From contig CAMCXB010000019.1 in NCBI GenBank assembly GCA_945883145.1, forward strand, positions 1-37,919: 37,919 bases of DNA. Reading direction: 5' to 3'. The stretch's first letter is position 1. Each line of letters starts with the position of its first letter. This DNA is from Bordetella parapertussis. GTDB lineage: Bacteria; Pseudomonadota; Gammaproteobacteria; Burkholderiales; Burkholderiaceae_D. Under the pieces are notes generated by a model, which had not been told where the DNA came from, searched no databases, and was given only the letters and a program-made list of their open reading frames with translations. A program made the translations under genes and the position numbers. This document shows positions 1 to 7,208 of the stretch, piece by piece.

Positions 1-239
1 AACCTGTGCATGGCTCTGCACCTGATATTGCTGGCAAAGGCTTAGCTAATCCGATCGGACAAATTTGGTGTGGCGCCATGATGTTGGAGCATTTTGGTTA
101 TCACGAGGCGGGCGCAGCGATTGTTCATGCAATTGAGACTACTTTGGCAGCCGGTCCTAAACTTGCTCCCTTTACTGCCGATATGGGAGGTAAGGCCAGT
201 ACGACGGATTTAGGACGGGCGATTGCTGCTGCAATTTAG
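1..239 (+). CDS. Tartrate/D-malate-type decarboxylating dehydrogenase, C-terminal fragment
   Basis: This is only the last ~79 codons of a gene entering from the left edge; the first full codon in frame is at 3. The fragment opens with P-V-H-G-S-A-P-D-I-A-G-K-G, the NAD-binding segment of the isocitrate/isopropylmalate dehydrogenase superfamily. It continues with an I-G-Q-I-W-C-G-A-M-M-L-E-H-F-G stretch that looks more like the tartrate dehydrogenase/D-malate dehydrogenase (TtuC/DmlA) group than LeuB, which has an A-T-I-L-S-A-A-M-M-L-type sequence there. Members oxidise and decarboxylate 2-hydroxy acids with NAD+ in the cytoplasm. The N-terminal substrate-binding residues are outside the window, so the substrate cannot be decided. 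The GTG at 6 is an internal valine codon, not a start. No clear terminator follows the stop. Confidence 0.8.
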   Translation, partial: PVHGSAPDIAGKGLANPIGQIWCGAMMLEHFGYHEAGAAIVHAIETTLAAGPKLAPFTADMGGKASTTDLGRAIAAAI

Positions 240-377
240 GCAACTTGCCTGTCTATTAATCTTTTTTCTGACCAGTCTTTGATGAAGTGAGTAGAAAGTT
301 TACAATTAAGAAAATTAACAAAAGAGCATTTTCTATCAGAATTTTGTTTAATTAGAAGTGCTAACACCTTAATTCTC

Positions 378-405
378 TTGCGATTTTTTTCTATTTTGCT
401 ACACT
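378..405 (+). promoter_or_regulatory. Candidate promoter of the PBP7-like gene
   Basis: TTGCGA (378-383) and TACACT (400-405) are 16 bases apart, and TGC directly before the -10 makes it an extended -10 element. The -35 coincides with the TTG at 378 that would otherwise open the longest reading frame, so transcription probably starts near 412 and translation at 447. Confidence 0.4.
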
Positions 406-446
406 TCATGTCAAATTTAAATCACGGCAGGGCTGGGAGAAAACAG

Positions 447-1565
447 ATGCGACGTTTTACGCGCGGGTTATGGGTTTCATTTTTGTTAGCAATTATTGTT
501 ACTCCTGCATCTATCGTTGTTGCTGCGACCACATCTCTTACAGATGCTAAGTCGCACTCAAAAGTACATGGTAAAAAAGCAAGCTCTAGTAAAGTTGCTA
601 AGTCCAAAGCTACTAAGTCTAAAGCTGCCAATAAAATCATCCTTAAACACACCTCGGGTGCGGCCAAGCTGTCGCCCGCTGCATTAAAGCGCAAAGGTGG
701 TTTTCATCGTGTGGCCTATGCCACTGCATTGTCTGGTGTCCCTCCATTAATGAGTGCAGGCGATCTGGCTGGGTTAAGCCTGACACGTGATCCACTTGAT
801 CTGAAATCCAATGTAGCTTTGGTATTAGATCAACGCAGCAATGAAGTTTTATTTGAAAAAAATGCTGCTGTGGCTTTGCCGATTGCATCCATCACTAAAT
901 TGATGACTAGTCTGGTAGTAGTGGAAGCAGGCCAAGATTTAGAAGAGCAATTGCTCGTGACTGAAGATGATATTGATCGTGAAAAATTCAGTCATTCACG
1001 TTTGCGGGTTGGTTCTCAGTTAAGTCGTTCTAACATGTTGCATATTGCATTAATGAGTTCTGAAAATCGTGCTGCTTCTTCATTGGGTCGTCATTATCCT
1101 GGTGGCTTATCTGCATTTGTACAAGCAATGAATGCGAAAGCACGTGAATTAGGTATGGTGAATTCGCGCTTTGCAGATTCCACGGGTCTCTCTAGTACTA
1201 ATGTGTCTAGTGCGCGTGATTTAGCTAAGTTGGTGATTGCAGCGCATAAGCATCCTTTGATTCGTCAATATTCAACTGATAGTCGTTATGCAGTTGATCC
1301 CGGTGGTCGTATGCTGCAATACCGTAATTCAAATGGTTTAATTGAAAATCCTGAATGGGAAATCGGTCTGCAAAAAACAGGATATATTTCTGAAGCAGGT
1401 CGTTGTTTAGTTATGCAAGTGAATATCGCTGATCGTCCTATCGTAATGATATTTTTAGATGCTAAGAGTAAGCAATCACGTTTAGCAGATGCTGATCGTA
1501 TTCGTAAATGGTTAGAGAACCGAGGTACTGCAGCGATGTCTGTGTCATCGTCTCCTCGCAGTTAA
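447..1565 (+). CDS. pbpG: D-alanyl-D-alanine endopeptidase (PBP7-like, peptidase S11)
   Basis: This is a low-molecular-weight penicillin-binding protein of 372 residues that hydrolyses D-Ala-meso-DAP cross-links in peptidoglycan, acting in the periplasm. All three serine-peptidase motifs are present: S-I-T-K (catalytic Ser148, Lys151), S-E-N (205-207) and K-T-G (310-312). Residues 1-29 form a signal peptide (M-R-R-F then a hydrophobic run ending V-V-A-A). Residues ~35-75 are a Lys/Ser/Ala-rich linker, probably disordered and wall-associated. There is no C-terminal amphipathic anchor typical of PBP5/6, which favours PBP7. ATG 447 is chosen because GGGAG at 435-439 lies 7 bases upstream; the longer frame from TTG 378 would begin in the candidate -35 element. 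The gene is monocistronic and ends at a strong terminator. Family assignment is firm; PBP7 versus another S11 carboxypeptidase is inferred. Confidence 0.9.
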   Translation: MRRFTRGLWVSFLLAIIVTPASIVVAATTSLTDAKSHSKVHGKKASSSKVAKSKATKSKAANKIILKHTSGAAKLSPAALKRKGGFHRVAYATALSGVPPLMSAGDLAGLSLTRDPLDLKSNVALVLDQRSNEVLFEKNAAVALPIASITKLMTSLVVVEAGQDLEEQLLVTEDDIDREKFSHSRLRVGSQLSRSNMLHIALMSSENRAASSLGRHYPGGLSAFVQAMNAKARELGMVNSRFADSTGLSSTNVSSARDLAKLVIAAHKHPLIRQYSTDSRYAVDPGGRMLQYRNSNGLIENPEWEIGLQKTGYISEAGRCLVMQVNIADRPIVMIFLDAKSKQSRLADADRIRKWLENRGTAAMSVSSSPRS

Positions 1566-1572
1566 ATTGAAT

Positions 1573-1614
1573 GACCATAAAAAAAGCGAACTAAGGTTCG
1601 CTTTTTTTATGGTC
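1573..1614. terminator. Perfect 19-bp bidirectional terminator
   Basis: GACCATAAAAAAAGCGAAC (1573-1591), a TAAG loop, then the exact reverse complement (1596-1614). The A/T tracts in each arm give a U-run for transcripts from either side. It sits between convergent pbpG and the IclR gene. Confidence 0.9.
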
Positions 1615-1631
1615 GGATACATATTTTATTG

Positions 1632-1771
1632 GGGTGATTAGCGTAGCGTAATTGTCCGTATCTTAATTTATTACACTCAATTTTTCGGATGGTTACGCTA
1701 CGCTAACCATCCCTACAACTTCAATTAACAACCGCATTCTCGTAGGGACGATTAGCGTAGCGTAATCGTCC
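1632..1771. repeat. Three-copy REP-like palindrome array in alternating orientation
   Basis: Three copies of a ~30-bp unit: GTAG, then a 9-bp arm, an 8-base GCGTAGCG loop and the complementary arm. Copies lie at 1632-1657 (plus, degenerate, GTAG not kept), 1687-1716 (minus) and 1742-1771 (plus, consensus). Loop centres are about 55 and 59 bases apart. A fourth copy lies at 22453-22482. GTAG followed by an imperfect palindrome is the known layout of REP sequences mobilised by RAYT (TnpA-REP) enzymes, and alternating copies resemble a BIME. Location between two convergent gene ends also fits. The RAYT link is inference; no such gene is in the window. Confidence 0.75.
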
Positions 1772-1785
1772 GCAACAATCAGTCA

Positions 1786-2574
1786 TCACGCTTCAATTTC
1801 TGATCGATATCCCAATAACGATGAAATTTTCTCTGCGGTGTGCATTAATTCTTCCAGCCATTCATCGCTAAGCCTTTCTGCTGGCGCTGAAATCGAAAGA
1901 CCTGCTATGAGTTCACCAGAGTCATCTCGTATGCCTGCAGCCATACAGCGTACGCCTAATTCCAATTCTTCATTGTCTCTAGCATAGCCACGTGAACGAA
2001 CGAGAGATAACTCTCTTTCTAATTTATTTAAATCCGTAATAGAGTTTTTATTGTTACCACTGAGCCCAGTACGCGTTGCATAAGCACGAACTGATTTTTG
2101 GTCATCTACTGATAAAAATAATTTTCCTATTGAAGTCAGATGTAAAGGAGCGCGTCCACCTATGGCACGCACCACTTGCATGCCTGAACGTTCAGAGAAC
2201 GCACGTTCTATATATACAATTTCATCGCCCTGACGCACAGACAGATTCACAGGCTGCTGTGTTTTTCTATGCAGGGTTTGCATAGATTCGAGCGAAGCTT
2301 CACGCACATTCAAGCGACTTTTTACGATGTTACCTAGCTCGAGTAAGCGCATACCGAGTCGATAATTACCCGGTTCTGATCGATCAACAAATCGTTTACT
2401 CACCATATCGTTCAATATGCGGTGAGCAGTTGAAGGATGCAGGCCTGTTACCTTTGCAAGTTCTTTTAGACTGACAGGATCGGGATACTGAGCTAAGGCA
2501 TCCAAGAGGGTGATCATACGTTCAATCACTTGAATGGAGGTTTTATCGTTTTGACTGATGGGATCGGATTTCAT
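1786..2574 (-). CDS. IclR-family transcriptional regulator
   Basis: A dimeric DNA-binding regulator of 262 residues. The N-terminal winged helix-turn-helix is seen at about residues 15-75 (L-L-D-A-L-A-Q-Y, then S-L-K-E-L-A, then H-P-S-T-A-H-R-I-L-N-D-M). The C-terminal two-thirds is the IclR effector-binding domain, which in relatives binds small organic acids or aromatics; the segment with E-L-E-L-G-V-R-C-M-A-A-G-I contains the family's conserved Cys. ATG 2574 is preferred to the TTG at 2595; neither has a good Shine-Dalgarno sequence. It is divergently placed to the lutAB-like pair with ~180 bases between, so control of that pair is a reasonable inference, as is autoregulation. The ligand is unknown. 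The gene ends against the REP array and the shared terminator. Confidence 0.88.
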   Translation of the reverse strand: MKSDPISQNDKTSIQVIERMITLLDALAQYPDPVSLKELAKVTGLHPSTAHRILNDMVSKRFVDRSEPGNYRLGMRLLELGNIVKSRLNVREASLESMQTLHRKTQQPVNLSVRQGDEIVYIERAFSERSGMQVVRAIGGRAPLHLTSIGKLFLSVDDQKSVRAYATRTGLSGNNKNSITDLNKLERELSLVRSRGYARDNEELELGVRCMAAGIRDDSGELIAGLSISAPAERLSDEWLEELMHTAEKISSLLGYRSEIEA

Positions 2575-2595
2575 GATGCGCTTTGTGCAATGCAA

Positions 2596-2754
2596 TAAAT
2601 ACTTTATACCACAATGTGAAAAGTTATCACAAGTGCGTTTAATGGTGAAACCGTTCGCAATGTGAAATTTTTTTCATGTCAGCCATCTATGCTATTGACC
2701 ACCTTATACGGGGATAATTCCATCTGCACTTTCACGCTTTGAACGAGGATAGTT
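2596..2754. promoter_or_regulatory. Divergent control region between iclR-type gene and lutA-like gene
   Basis: This spacer holds several GTGAAA-type words and two short dyads: TGTGA-N7-TCACA (2615-2631) and TGAAA-TTTT-TTTCA (2663-2676). These are plausible operator sites for the neighbouring IclR protein. The first has CRP-like half sites but the wrong spacing (7 instead of 6). A GATAAT at 2713-2718 could be a -10, but the TTGACC at 2695-2700 is only 12 bases away, so I do not call a promoter. AGGA at 2746-2749 is the ribosome site for the gene at 2755. Confidence 0.35.
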
Positions 2755-3492
2755 ATGCGGGTAGGATTGTTGGTGACTTGTCTGGTCGATGTCATGCGAC
2801 CTGAAATTGGTTTTTCTACGATCAAGCTATTAGAAGCAGCGGGTTGTGAAGTGGTGGCGCCTGAAAGCCAGACCTGTTGTGGTCAACCTGCATATAGCGC
2901 AGGTAATCGTGATGCAGCGCGTGCCTTATCAGAAAAATTTTTAGATGAGTTTGAAGGATTTGATTACATCGTCATACCTTCAGGTTCTTGTGGTGGCATG
3001 GTGAAAACCCATTATGAAGATGCTTTAGCAGGTCATCCACAACTCCTACAGCGCTTTGCAGCAGTCAAGCCGCGTGTTTATGAGCTCACAGATTTTCTGT
3101 CCACAGTGGTGAAGCTAAAGAATTTACCGACTGCTCAGGCTGATAGCTTTAAAGGCAAAATTACTTATCATGATTCTTGCTGTGGTTTGCGCGAATTGGG
3201 TGTGCAACAACAACCGCGTGCATTATTGACGCAACGACTCGGTGTAGAGCTAACAGAAATGAAAGATGCACGTGCTTGCTGTGGCTTTGGTGGTTCTTTT
3301 GCAGTGAAGTATGGTGATATCTCTGCAGCTATCGTCGATGAGAAATGTGAAAACATTCACAACTCCCATGCAGATGCTGTGGTGTTAGGTGATTTGGGTT
3401 GTATGTTGAATATAGAAGGACGTCTGCGTCGTACAGGCGATCACACCACACGCGTCTTGCATGTGGCCCAAGTATTAGCAGGAGACGCTTGA
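2755..3492 (+). CDS. lutA: LutA-like (Fe-S)-binding oxidoreductase subunit (CCG domains)
   Basis: A 245-residue protein with two cysteine-rich CCG domains, as in LutA/YkgE and the C-terminal half of GlpC/HdrB-type subunits. The first has T-C-C-G-Q-P with a later G-S-C-G-G-M; the second has D-S-C-C-G-L and A-C-C-G-F-G-G-S-F. These bind iron-sulfur clusters. In Bacillus subtilis LutABC oxidises L-lactate to pyruvate. Length agrees with the family (~240). The start ATG 2755 has AGGA five bases upstream. The stop TGA overlaps the ATG of the next gene by one base (TGATG), so the two are translationally coupled. Upstream and divergent is an IclR-family regulator. Family membership is clear; lactate as substrate is inferred from homology. 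Confidence 0.87.
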   Translation: MRVGLLVTCLVDVMRPEIGFSTIKLLEAAGCEVVAPESQTCCGQPAYSAGNRDAARALSEKFLDEFEGFDYIVIPSGSCGGMVKTHYEDALAGHPQLLQRFAAVKPRVYELTDFLSTVVKLKNLPTAQADSFKGKITYHDSCCGLRELGVQQQPRALLTQRLGVELTEMKDARACCGFGGSFAVKYGDISAAIVDEKCENIHNSHADAVVLGDLGCMLNIEGRLRRTGDHTTRVLHVAQVLAGDA

Positions 3493-4895
3493 TGCAAATT
3501 CAATCGATGCACTTTAAAGCTAGAGCAGGTCAGAAGCTAGCTGATCTCAGGTTGCAGCAAAATTTAAAAAAGCTGTCGACTAAATTTGTCACAGGTCGTG
3601 CAAGCGCAATTGCTGAGTTAGATGATTTTGAAGCGACACGTGATGCAGCGGCTGATCGACGTACGCGTGCAATTGAAAATCTCGATGTCTGGCTAAGTAC
3701 GTTTGAAAAAGAAGCCATACGTCGTGGTGCGACAGTGTTGTATGCAGAGACAGCGGAAGATGCTTCACGATTAGTGGTGGAAATCGCGCGCAAGCATGAA
3801 GTCAAAAAAGTCATTAAATCGAAATCCATGGTGTCGGAAGAAATGGCGTTGAATAGCGCGCTAGAGGCTGCTGGTATTACGCCGATTGAAACCGATTTAG
3901 GTGAATATATTTTGCAGATTAATGATAATGAGCCACCGTCTCATATCATCGCGCCAGTCATACACAAAGATAAAGAAGAGATTGCAGAATTATTTGCGCG
4001 TGTACATAAAAAACCTCTGTTGACCGACATTCCAGAAATGACACGCGAAGCACGTGAAGTACTACGCGCCCATTTTCTTTCTGCTGATATGGGTGTCACA
4101 GGCGGTAATTTTATTATTGCTGAATCAGGATCCGTTGCGGTTGTGACTAACGAAGGCAATGAAGGTATGTGTACCGTGATGCCACCTAAGGTACATGTGG
4201 TGGTGACAGGTATAGAAAAAGTATTACCTACTTTATCGGATTTAGCGACCATCATGCGTTTGTTGCCGCGCTCTGCAACAGGTCAATCTATTTCCAATTA
4301 TTTTTCTTTGTTGACGGGTCCTCGTGCACAGGGTGAACAAGATGGTCCTGAGCATATGTATTTTGTTTTGGTGGATGCAGGTCGTACCAGTTTAGTTGGA
4401 ACAGAATTTGAAGAGATGCTGCGTTGTATACGTTGTGGTGCTTGTATGAATCACTGCCCTGTCTATCAAAAAATTGGTGGTCATAGTTATGGTTGGGTTT
4501 ATCCAGGTCCTATGGGTAGTGTGCTGACACCTTCTTATGTGGGTGTGGAAAATGCCATGGATTTACCGCAAGCTTCTACCTTGTGTGGTGAGTGTCATGT
4601 AGTGTGCCCAGTAAAAATTCCTTTGCCTGATTTATTGCGTAAGCTAAGAGAAAAGCAATTCAAAAAAGGTTTACGTCCTGTGTTTGAATATGTGGCTTTT
4701 GGTGTGTGGGCTTTTGTAGCAAAACGACCTAAGCTGTATCGTCTGGCTACGCAAATTGCTACAAGGCTCATGCGTGCAATGGGTAATGAAAAAGGTTTGA
4801 TTGCAACGCTACCTTTGGCAGCTGGATGGACAGAGCATAGAGATATGCCTGTACCTGCAGGTAAAACCTTTAGAGAGCTGAATAAACATCGATAA
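3492..4895 (+). CDS. lutB: LutB-like iron-sulfur protein (LUD domain plus 4Fe-4S dicluster)
   Basis: A 467-residue subunit resembling LutB/YkgF. Residues ~60-290 form the LUD (DUF162) domain, with a G-N-F-I-I-A-E-S-G-S core. Then come two cluster motifs: C-I-R-C-G-A-C-M-N-H-C-P (CX2CX2CX3CP) and C-G-E-C-H-V-V-C-P-V. The C-terminal ~80 residues are the LutB tail. It should transfer electrons together with LutA. The longer frame back to 3399 lies inside lutA and is rejected; ATG 3492 overlaps the lutA stop and has AGGAGA just upstream (3480-3485). No LutC (LUD-only) gene follows: the next feature is a terminator and then a convergent gene. The LUD domain within LutB is itself complete, so the protein does not look truncated. 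Confidence 0.88.
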   Translation: MQIQSMHFKARAGQKLADLRLQQNLKKLSTKFVTGRASAIAELDDFEATRDAAADRRTRAIENLDVWLSTFEKEAIRRGATVLYAETAEDASRLVVEIARKHEVKKVIKSKSMVSEEMALNSALEAAGITPIETDLGEYILQINDNEPPSHIIAPVIHKDKEEIAELFARVHKKPLLTDIPEMTREAREVLRAHFLSADMGVTGGNFIIAESGSVAVVTNEGNEGMCTVMPPKVHVVVTGIEKVLPTLSDLATIMRLLPRSATGQSISNYFSLLTGPRAQGEQDGPEHMYFVLVDAGRTSLVGTEFEEMLRCIRCGACMNHCPVYQKIGGHSYGWVYPGPMGSVLTPSYVGVENAMDLPQASTLCGECHVVCPVKIPLPDLLRKLREKQFKKGLRPVFEYVAFGVWAFVAKRPKLYRLATQIATRLMRAMGNEKGLIATLPLAAGWTEHRDMPVPAGKTFRELNKHR

Positions 4896-4944
4896 ATAAT
4901 TAAGCTGTAATGCGTTCAGCTTTAATTTATTAGACTGTTAAATT

Positions 4945-4992
4945 AATCGGGCTGTATAGATGAAGCGATCATCTCTGTAGCCCGATTTTTTA
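4945..4992 (+). terminator. Intrinsic terminator after lutB
   Basis: AATCGGGCT (4945-4953) pairs with AGCCCGATT (4979-4987), followed by a T-run. An inner hairpin AGATGA/TCATCT (4958-4963 with 4969-4974) stacks inside the loop. A weaker AAGCTG/CAGCTT stem lies just before it at 4902-4922. Confidence 0.8.
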
Positions 4993-5020
4993 TTGCGTCA
5001 AACTGATCTTATGAATAAAT

Positions 5021-6064
5021 TTACTGACCAGGATTAGTAAATTCAGCGTGAATCGCATTGATCGCTTTCACGACTTCATCGGATAGCTTAATTGAATAAG
5101 CATCAATATTCGCTTTCAACTGATCTAGATTGGTTGCGCCTATGATGGTGGAAGCTACAAACCAACGTGTATAACACCATGCGAGTGAGAGTTCAGTCAC
5201 GGTCATGTTATGCGCTTTGGCTAATTCCATATAACGCTTGGTTGCCTCGATCACACGTGGACGCAAATAACGTGGACTCCAGTTAGGTGGGAAGATACTT
5301 AAACGACCTTTCGCTTGTGGATCATTAATGTATTTGCCAGTTAATTGACCGAAGGCGAGTGGACTGTAAGCTAAGAGTCCGATATCTTCGCGATAGCATG
5401 ATTCATCTAAGCCGCTTTCAAAGCTACGGTTAGCTAGGTGGTAGCAATTTTGTATAGAGACGATACGTGGCAGTTCTTCAGTCTGTGCAAGATAAACATA
5501 TTCTGAAATACCCCATGCACTTTCATTCGATACACCGATGTAACGAATCTTGCCTTCATCAATTAAGTCATACAGAACACCGAGTGTTTCTTCTATGCTG
5601 ATCGCAGGGCGTTCTTGATCGGGATTGAAAAATAATTGCCCAAAGATAGGCACATTACGACTTGGCCAATGTAATTGATATAAATCGATATAGTCTGTTT
5701 GTAAGCGACGCAAACTACCTTCAACTGCTTCGCGTATATTTTTTTCATCAAAATTATTTTGTCCGTTGCGCACCCAAGTCATGGCTTTCGATGGGCCCGC
5801 AATTTTTGTCGCCAACACTACGTCTTGACGCTTGCTAGATTTTTTCAGCCATGTGCCAATAATGCGTTCCGTAGCGCCTGTCGTTTCTGAGCGTGGCATG
5901 ACGGGATACATTTCAGCGGTATCAATGAAATTAATGCCGCGCTCAAGTGCATAATCAAGTTGTGCATGACCTTGCGCTTCATTGTTTTGCTCACCAAAGG
6001 TCATGGTGCCAAGACAGATTTTGGATACTTCTAGATCGCTACTGCCTAAATATATTTTTTCCAT
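5021..6064 (-). CDS. tas: Tas-like NADP(H)-dependent aldo/keto reductase
   Basis: A cytoplasmic (beta/alpha)8-barrel oxidoreductase of 347 residues, very close in length and sequence pattern to E. coli Tas (L-G-T-M-T-F-G-E-Q-N near the N-terminus; I-D-T-A-E-M-Y-P; the A-S-T-I-I-G-A-T segment near the C-terminus). The aldo/keto reductase tetrad is intact: Asp48, Tyr53, Lys87, His132. The natural substrate of Tas enzymes is not established. ATG 6064 is preferred over ATG 6070 because GAGAG lies 6 bases before it and it aligns with the usual N-terminus. Last gene of a minus-strand run aat-bpt-pyrD-tas, 29 bases after pyrD, so probably cotranscribed. Its 3' end faces the lutB terminator. Confidence 0.88.
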   Translation of the reverse strand: MEKIYLGSSDLEVSKICLGTMTFGEQNNEAQGHAQLDYALERGINFIDTAEMYPVMPRSETTGATERIIGTWLKKSSKRQDVVLATKIAGPSKAMTWVRNGQNNFDEKNIREAVEGSLRRLQTDYIDLYQLHWPSRNVPIFGQLFFNPDQERPAISIEETLGVLYDLIDEGKIRYIGVSNESAWGISEYVYLAQTEELPRIVSIQNCYHLANRSFESGLDESCYREDIGLLAYSPLAFGQLTGKYINDPQAKGRLSIFPPNWSPRYLRPRVIEATKRYMELAKAHNMTVTELSLAWCYTRWFVASTIIGATNLDQLKANIDAYSIKLSDEVVKAINAIHAEFTNPGQ

Positions 6065-6093
6065 TTTCATCTCTCACTGATTATTATTGTCCT

Positions 6094-7134
6094 TCAGTGT
6101 GCAGCAAGCGCTGCAGCACATTCCTTAATGAGTGCTGGTCCACGATAAATCAAACCAGTGTACAACTGAACAAGTGCTGCCCCTGCAGCTATTTTTGCTT
6201 TTGCATCTGTGCCGGAAAGTATGCCACCTACACCAATGATAGGTATGTCATTACCTAATTCTTTTTTTAGACAAGCTATCACATGATTCGATGCATCAAA
6301 TACAGGGGCGCCGGATAAGCCTCCCATTTCTTTTGCATGCTGCATGCCTTGCACTGCAGTTCGTGAAATAGTGGTGTTGGTTGCAATCACGGCTTCTATG
6401 CGATGGCGAATCAGTGCATCTGCAATTGTTTTAATTTGTTCTGCATCGAGATCCGGCGCAATTTTTAAAGCAATTGGAACATGACGTTGATGTTGATCAG
6501 TCAGTTCTGCTTGTGTGCGTTTCAATCCAGAGAGTAGTGTATCGAGTTCAGAGGCATCTTGTAGTTGACGTAAATTTTTTGTGTTGGGTGATGAGATATT
6601 GATGGTCACATAAGACGCATAGGAATACACTTTTTTTAAGCAGTGCACATAATCATCAAGTGCACGTTCCATAGGCGTGTCTGCATTCTTACCAATATTT
6701 AGACCCAAGATGCCTATTTTGTTTTGATAAAAACGTGAGGCTTGTACATTTTTTACAAACGCATCCACACCATGATTGTTAAATCCCATGCGATTGATTA
6801 AAGCCTGTGCTTGCGGCAAACGAAACATGCGAGGCAGTGGATTACCAGGTTGCGCGCGTGGTGTCACGGTACCGATTTCTATGAATCCAAAACCAAGTGC
6901 GGCAAGACCATCAATATAAGCGCCGTCTTTATCTAAACCTGCAGCTAAGCCCACTGCATTAGGAAAAGTAATACCCATTACCTTAACGGGTGTGTCTGCA
7001 GGCTTAGCGTAATGACGCAACAAACTCATTTGCGCAGCACGTTGTAATGCTGGCAAAGTCAGGTTATGCGCAGTTTCCGGATCAAGCGAGAACAGTAGCG
7101 GGCGCGTTAGGGCGTAGAGAAATTTTTCAGACAC
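6094..7134 (-). CDS. pyrD: Dihydroorotate dehydrogenase (quinone), class 2
   Basis: Catalyses the fourth step of pyrimidine synthesis, dihydroorotate to orotate, passing electrons through FMN to the quinone pool at the inner membrane. The 346 residues include the N-terminal amphipathic quinone-site helices (residues ~1-35), which mark class 2, G-L-A-A-G-L-D-K-D-G, the catalytic serine in N-I-S-S-P-N-T, and the FMN phosphate-binding G-V-G-G-I region. Start is GTG at 7134; no good Shine-Dalgarno is visible, but the N-terminus matches family members. It lies 74 bases after bpt and 29 before the reductase gene. Complete with no missing key residue. Confidence 0.95.
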   Translation of the reverse strand: MSEKFLYALTRPLLFSLDPETAHNLTLPALQRAAQMSLLRHYAKPADTPVKVMGITFPNAVGLAAGLDKDGAYIDGLAALGFGFIEIGTVTPRAQPGNPLPRMFRLPQAQALINRMGFNNHGVDAFVKNVQASRFYQNKIGILGLNIGKNADTPMERALDDYVHCLKKVYSYASYVTINISSPNTKNLRQLQDASELDTLLSGLKRTQAELTDQHQRHVPIALKIAPDLDAEQIKTIADALIRHRIEAVIATNTTISRTAVQGMQHAKEMGGLSGAPVFDASNHVIACLKKELGNDIPIIGVGGILSGTDAKAKIAAGAALVQLYTGLIYRGPALIKECAAALAAH

Positions 7135-7208
7135 AATGCGAGCAAAATAAACTGATAAGACTTATTTTACCCTGCTATGAGAAATGTTCGTCAGGTAGTG
7201 AATGCGAA

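Noticed and set aside
422..694. Antisense frame of 90 residues over the PBP7-like gene
   Set aside because: Shadow of the Lys/Ser/Ala-rich coding segment; no domain or ribosome site.
2695..2718. TTGACC and GATAAT as a lutA promoter
   Set aside because: Only 12 bases apart, too short for sigma-70.
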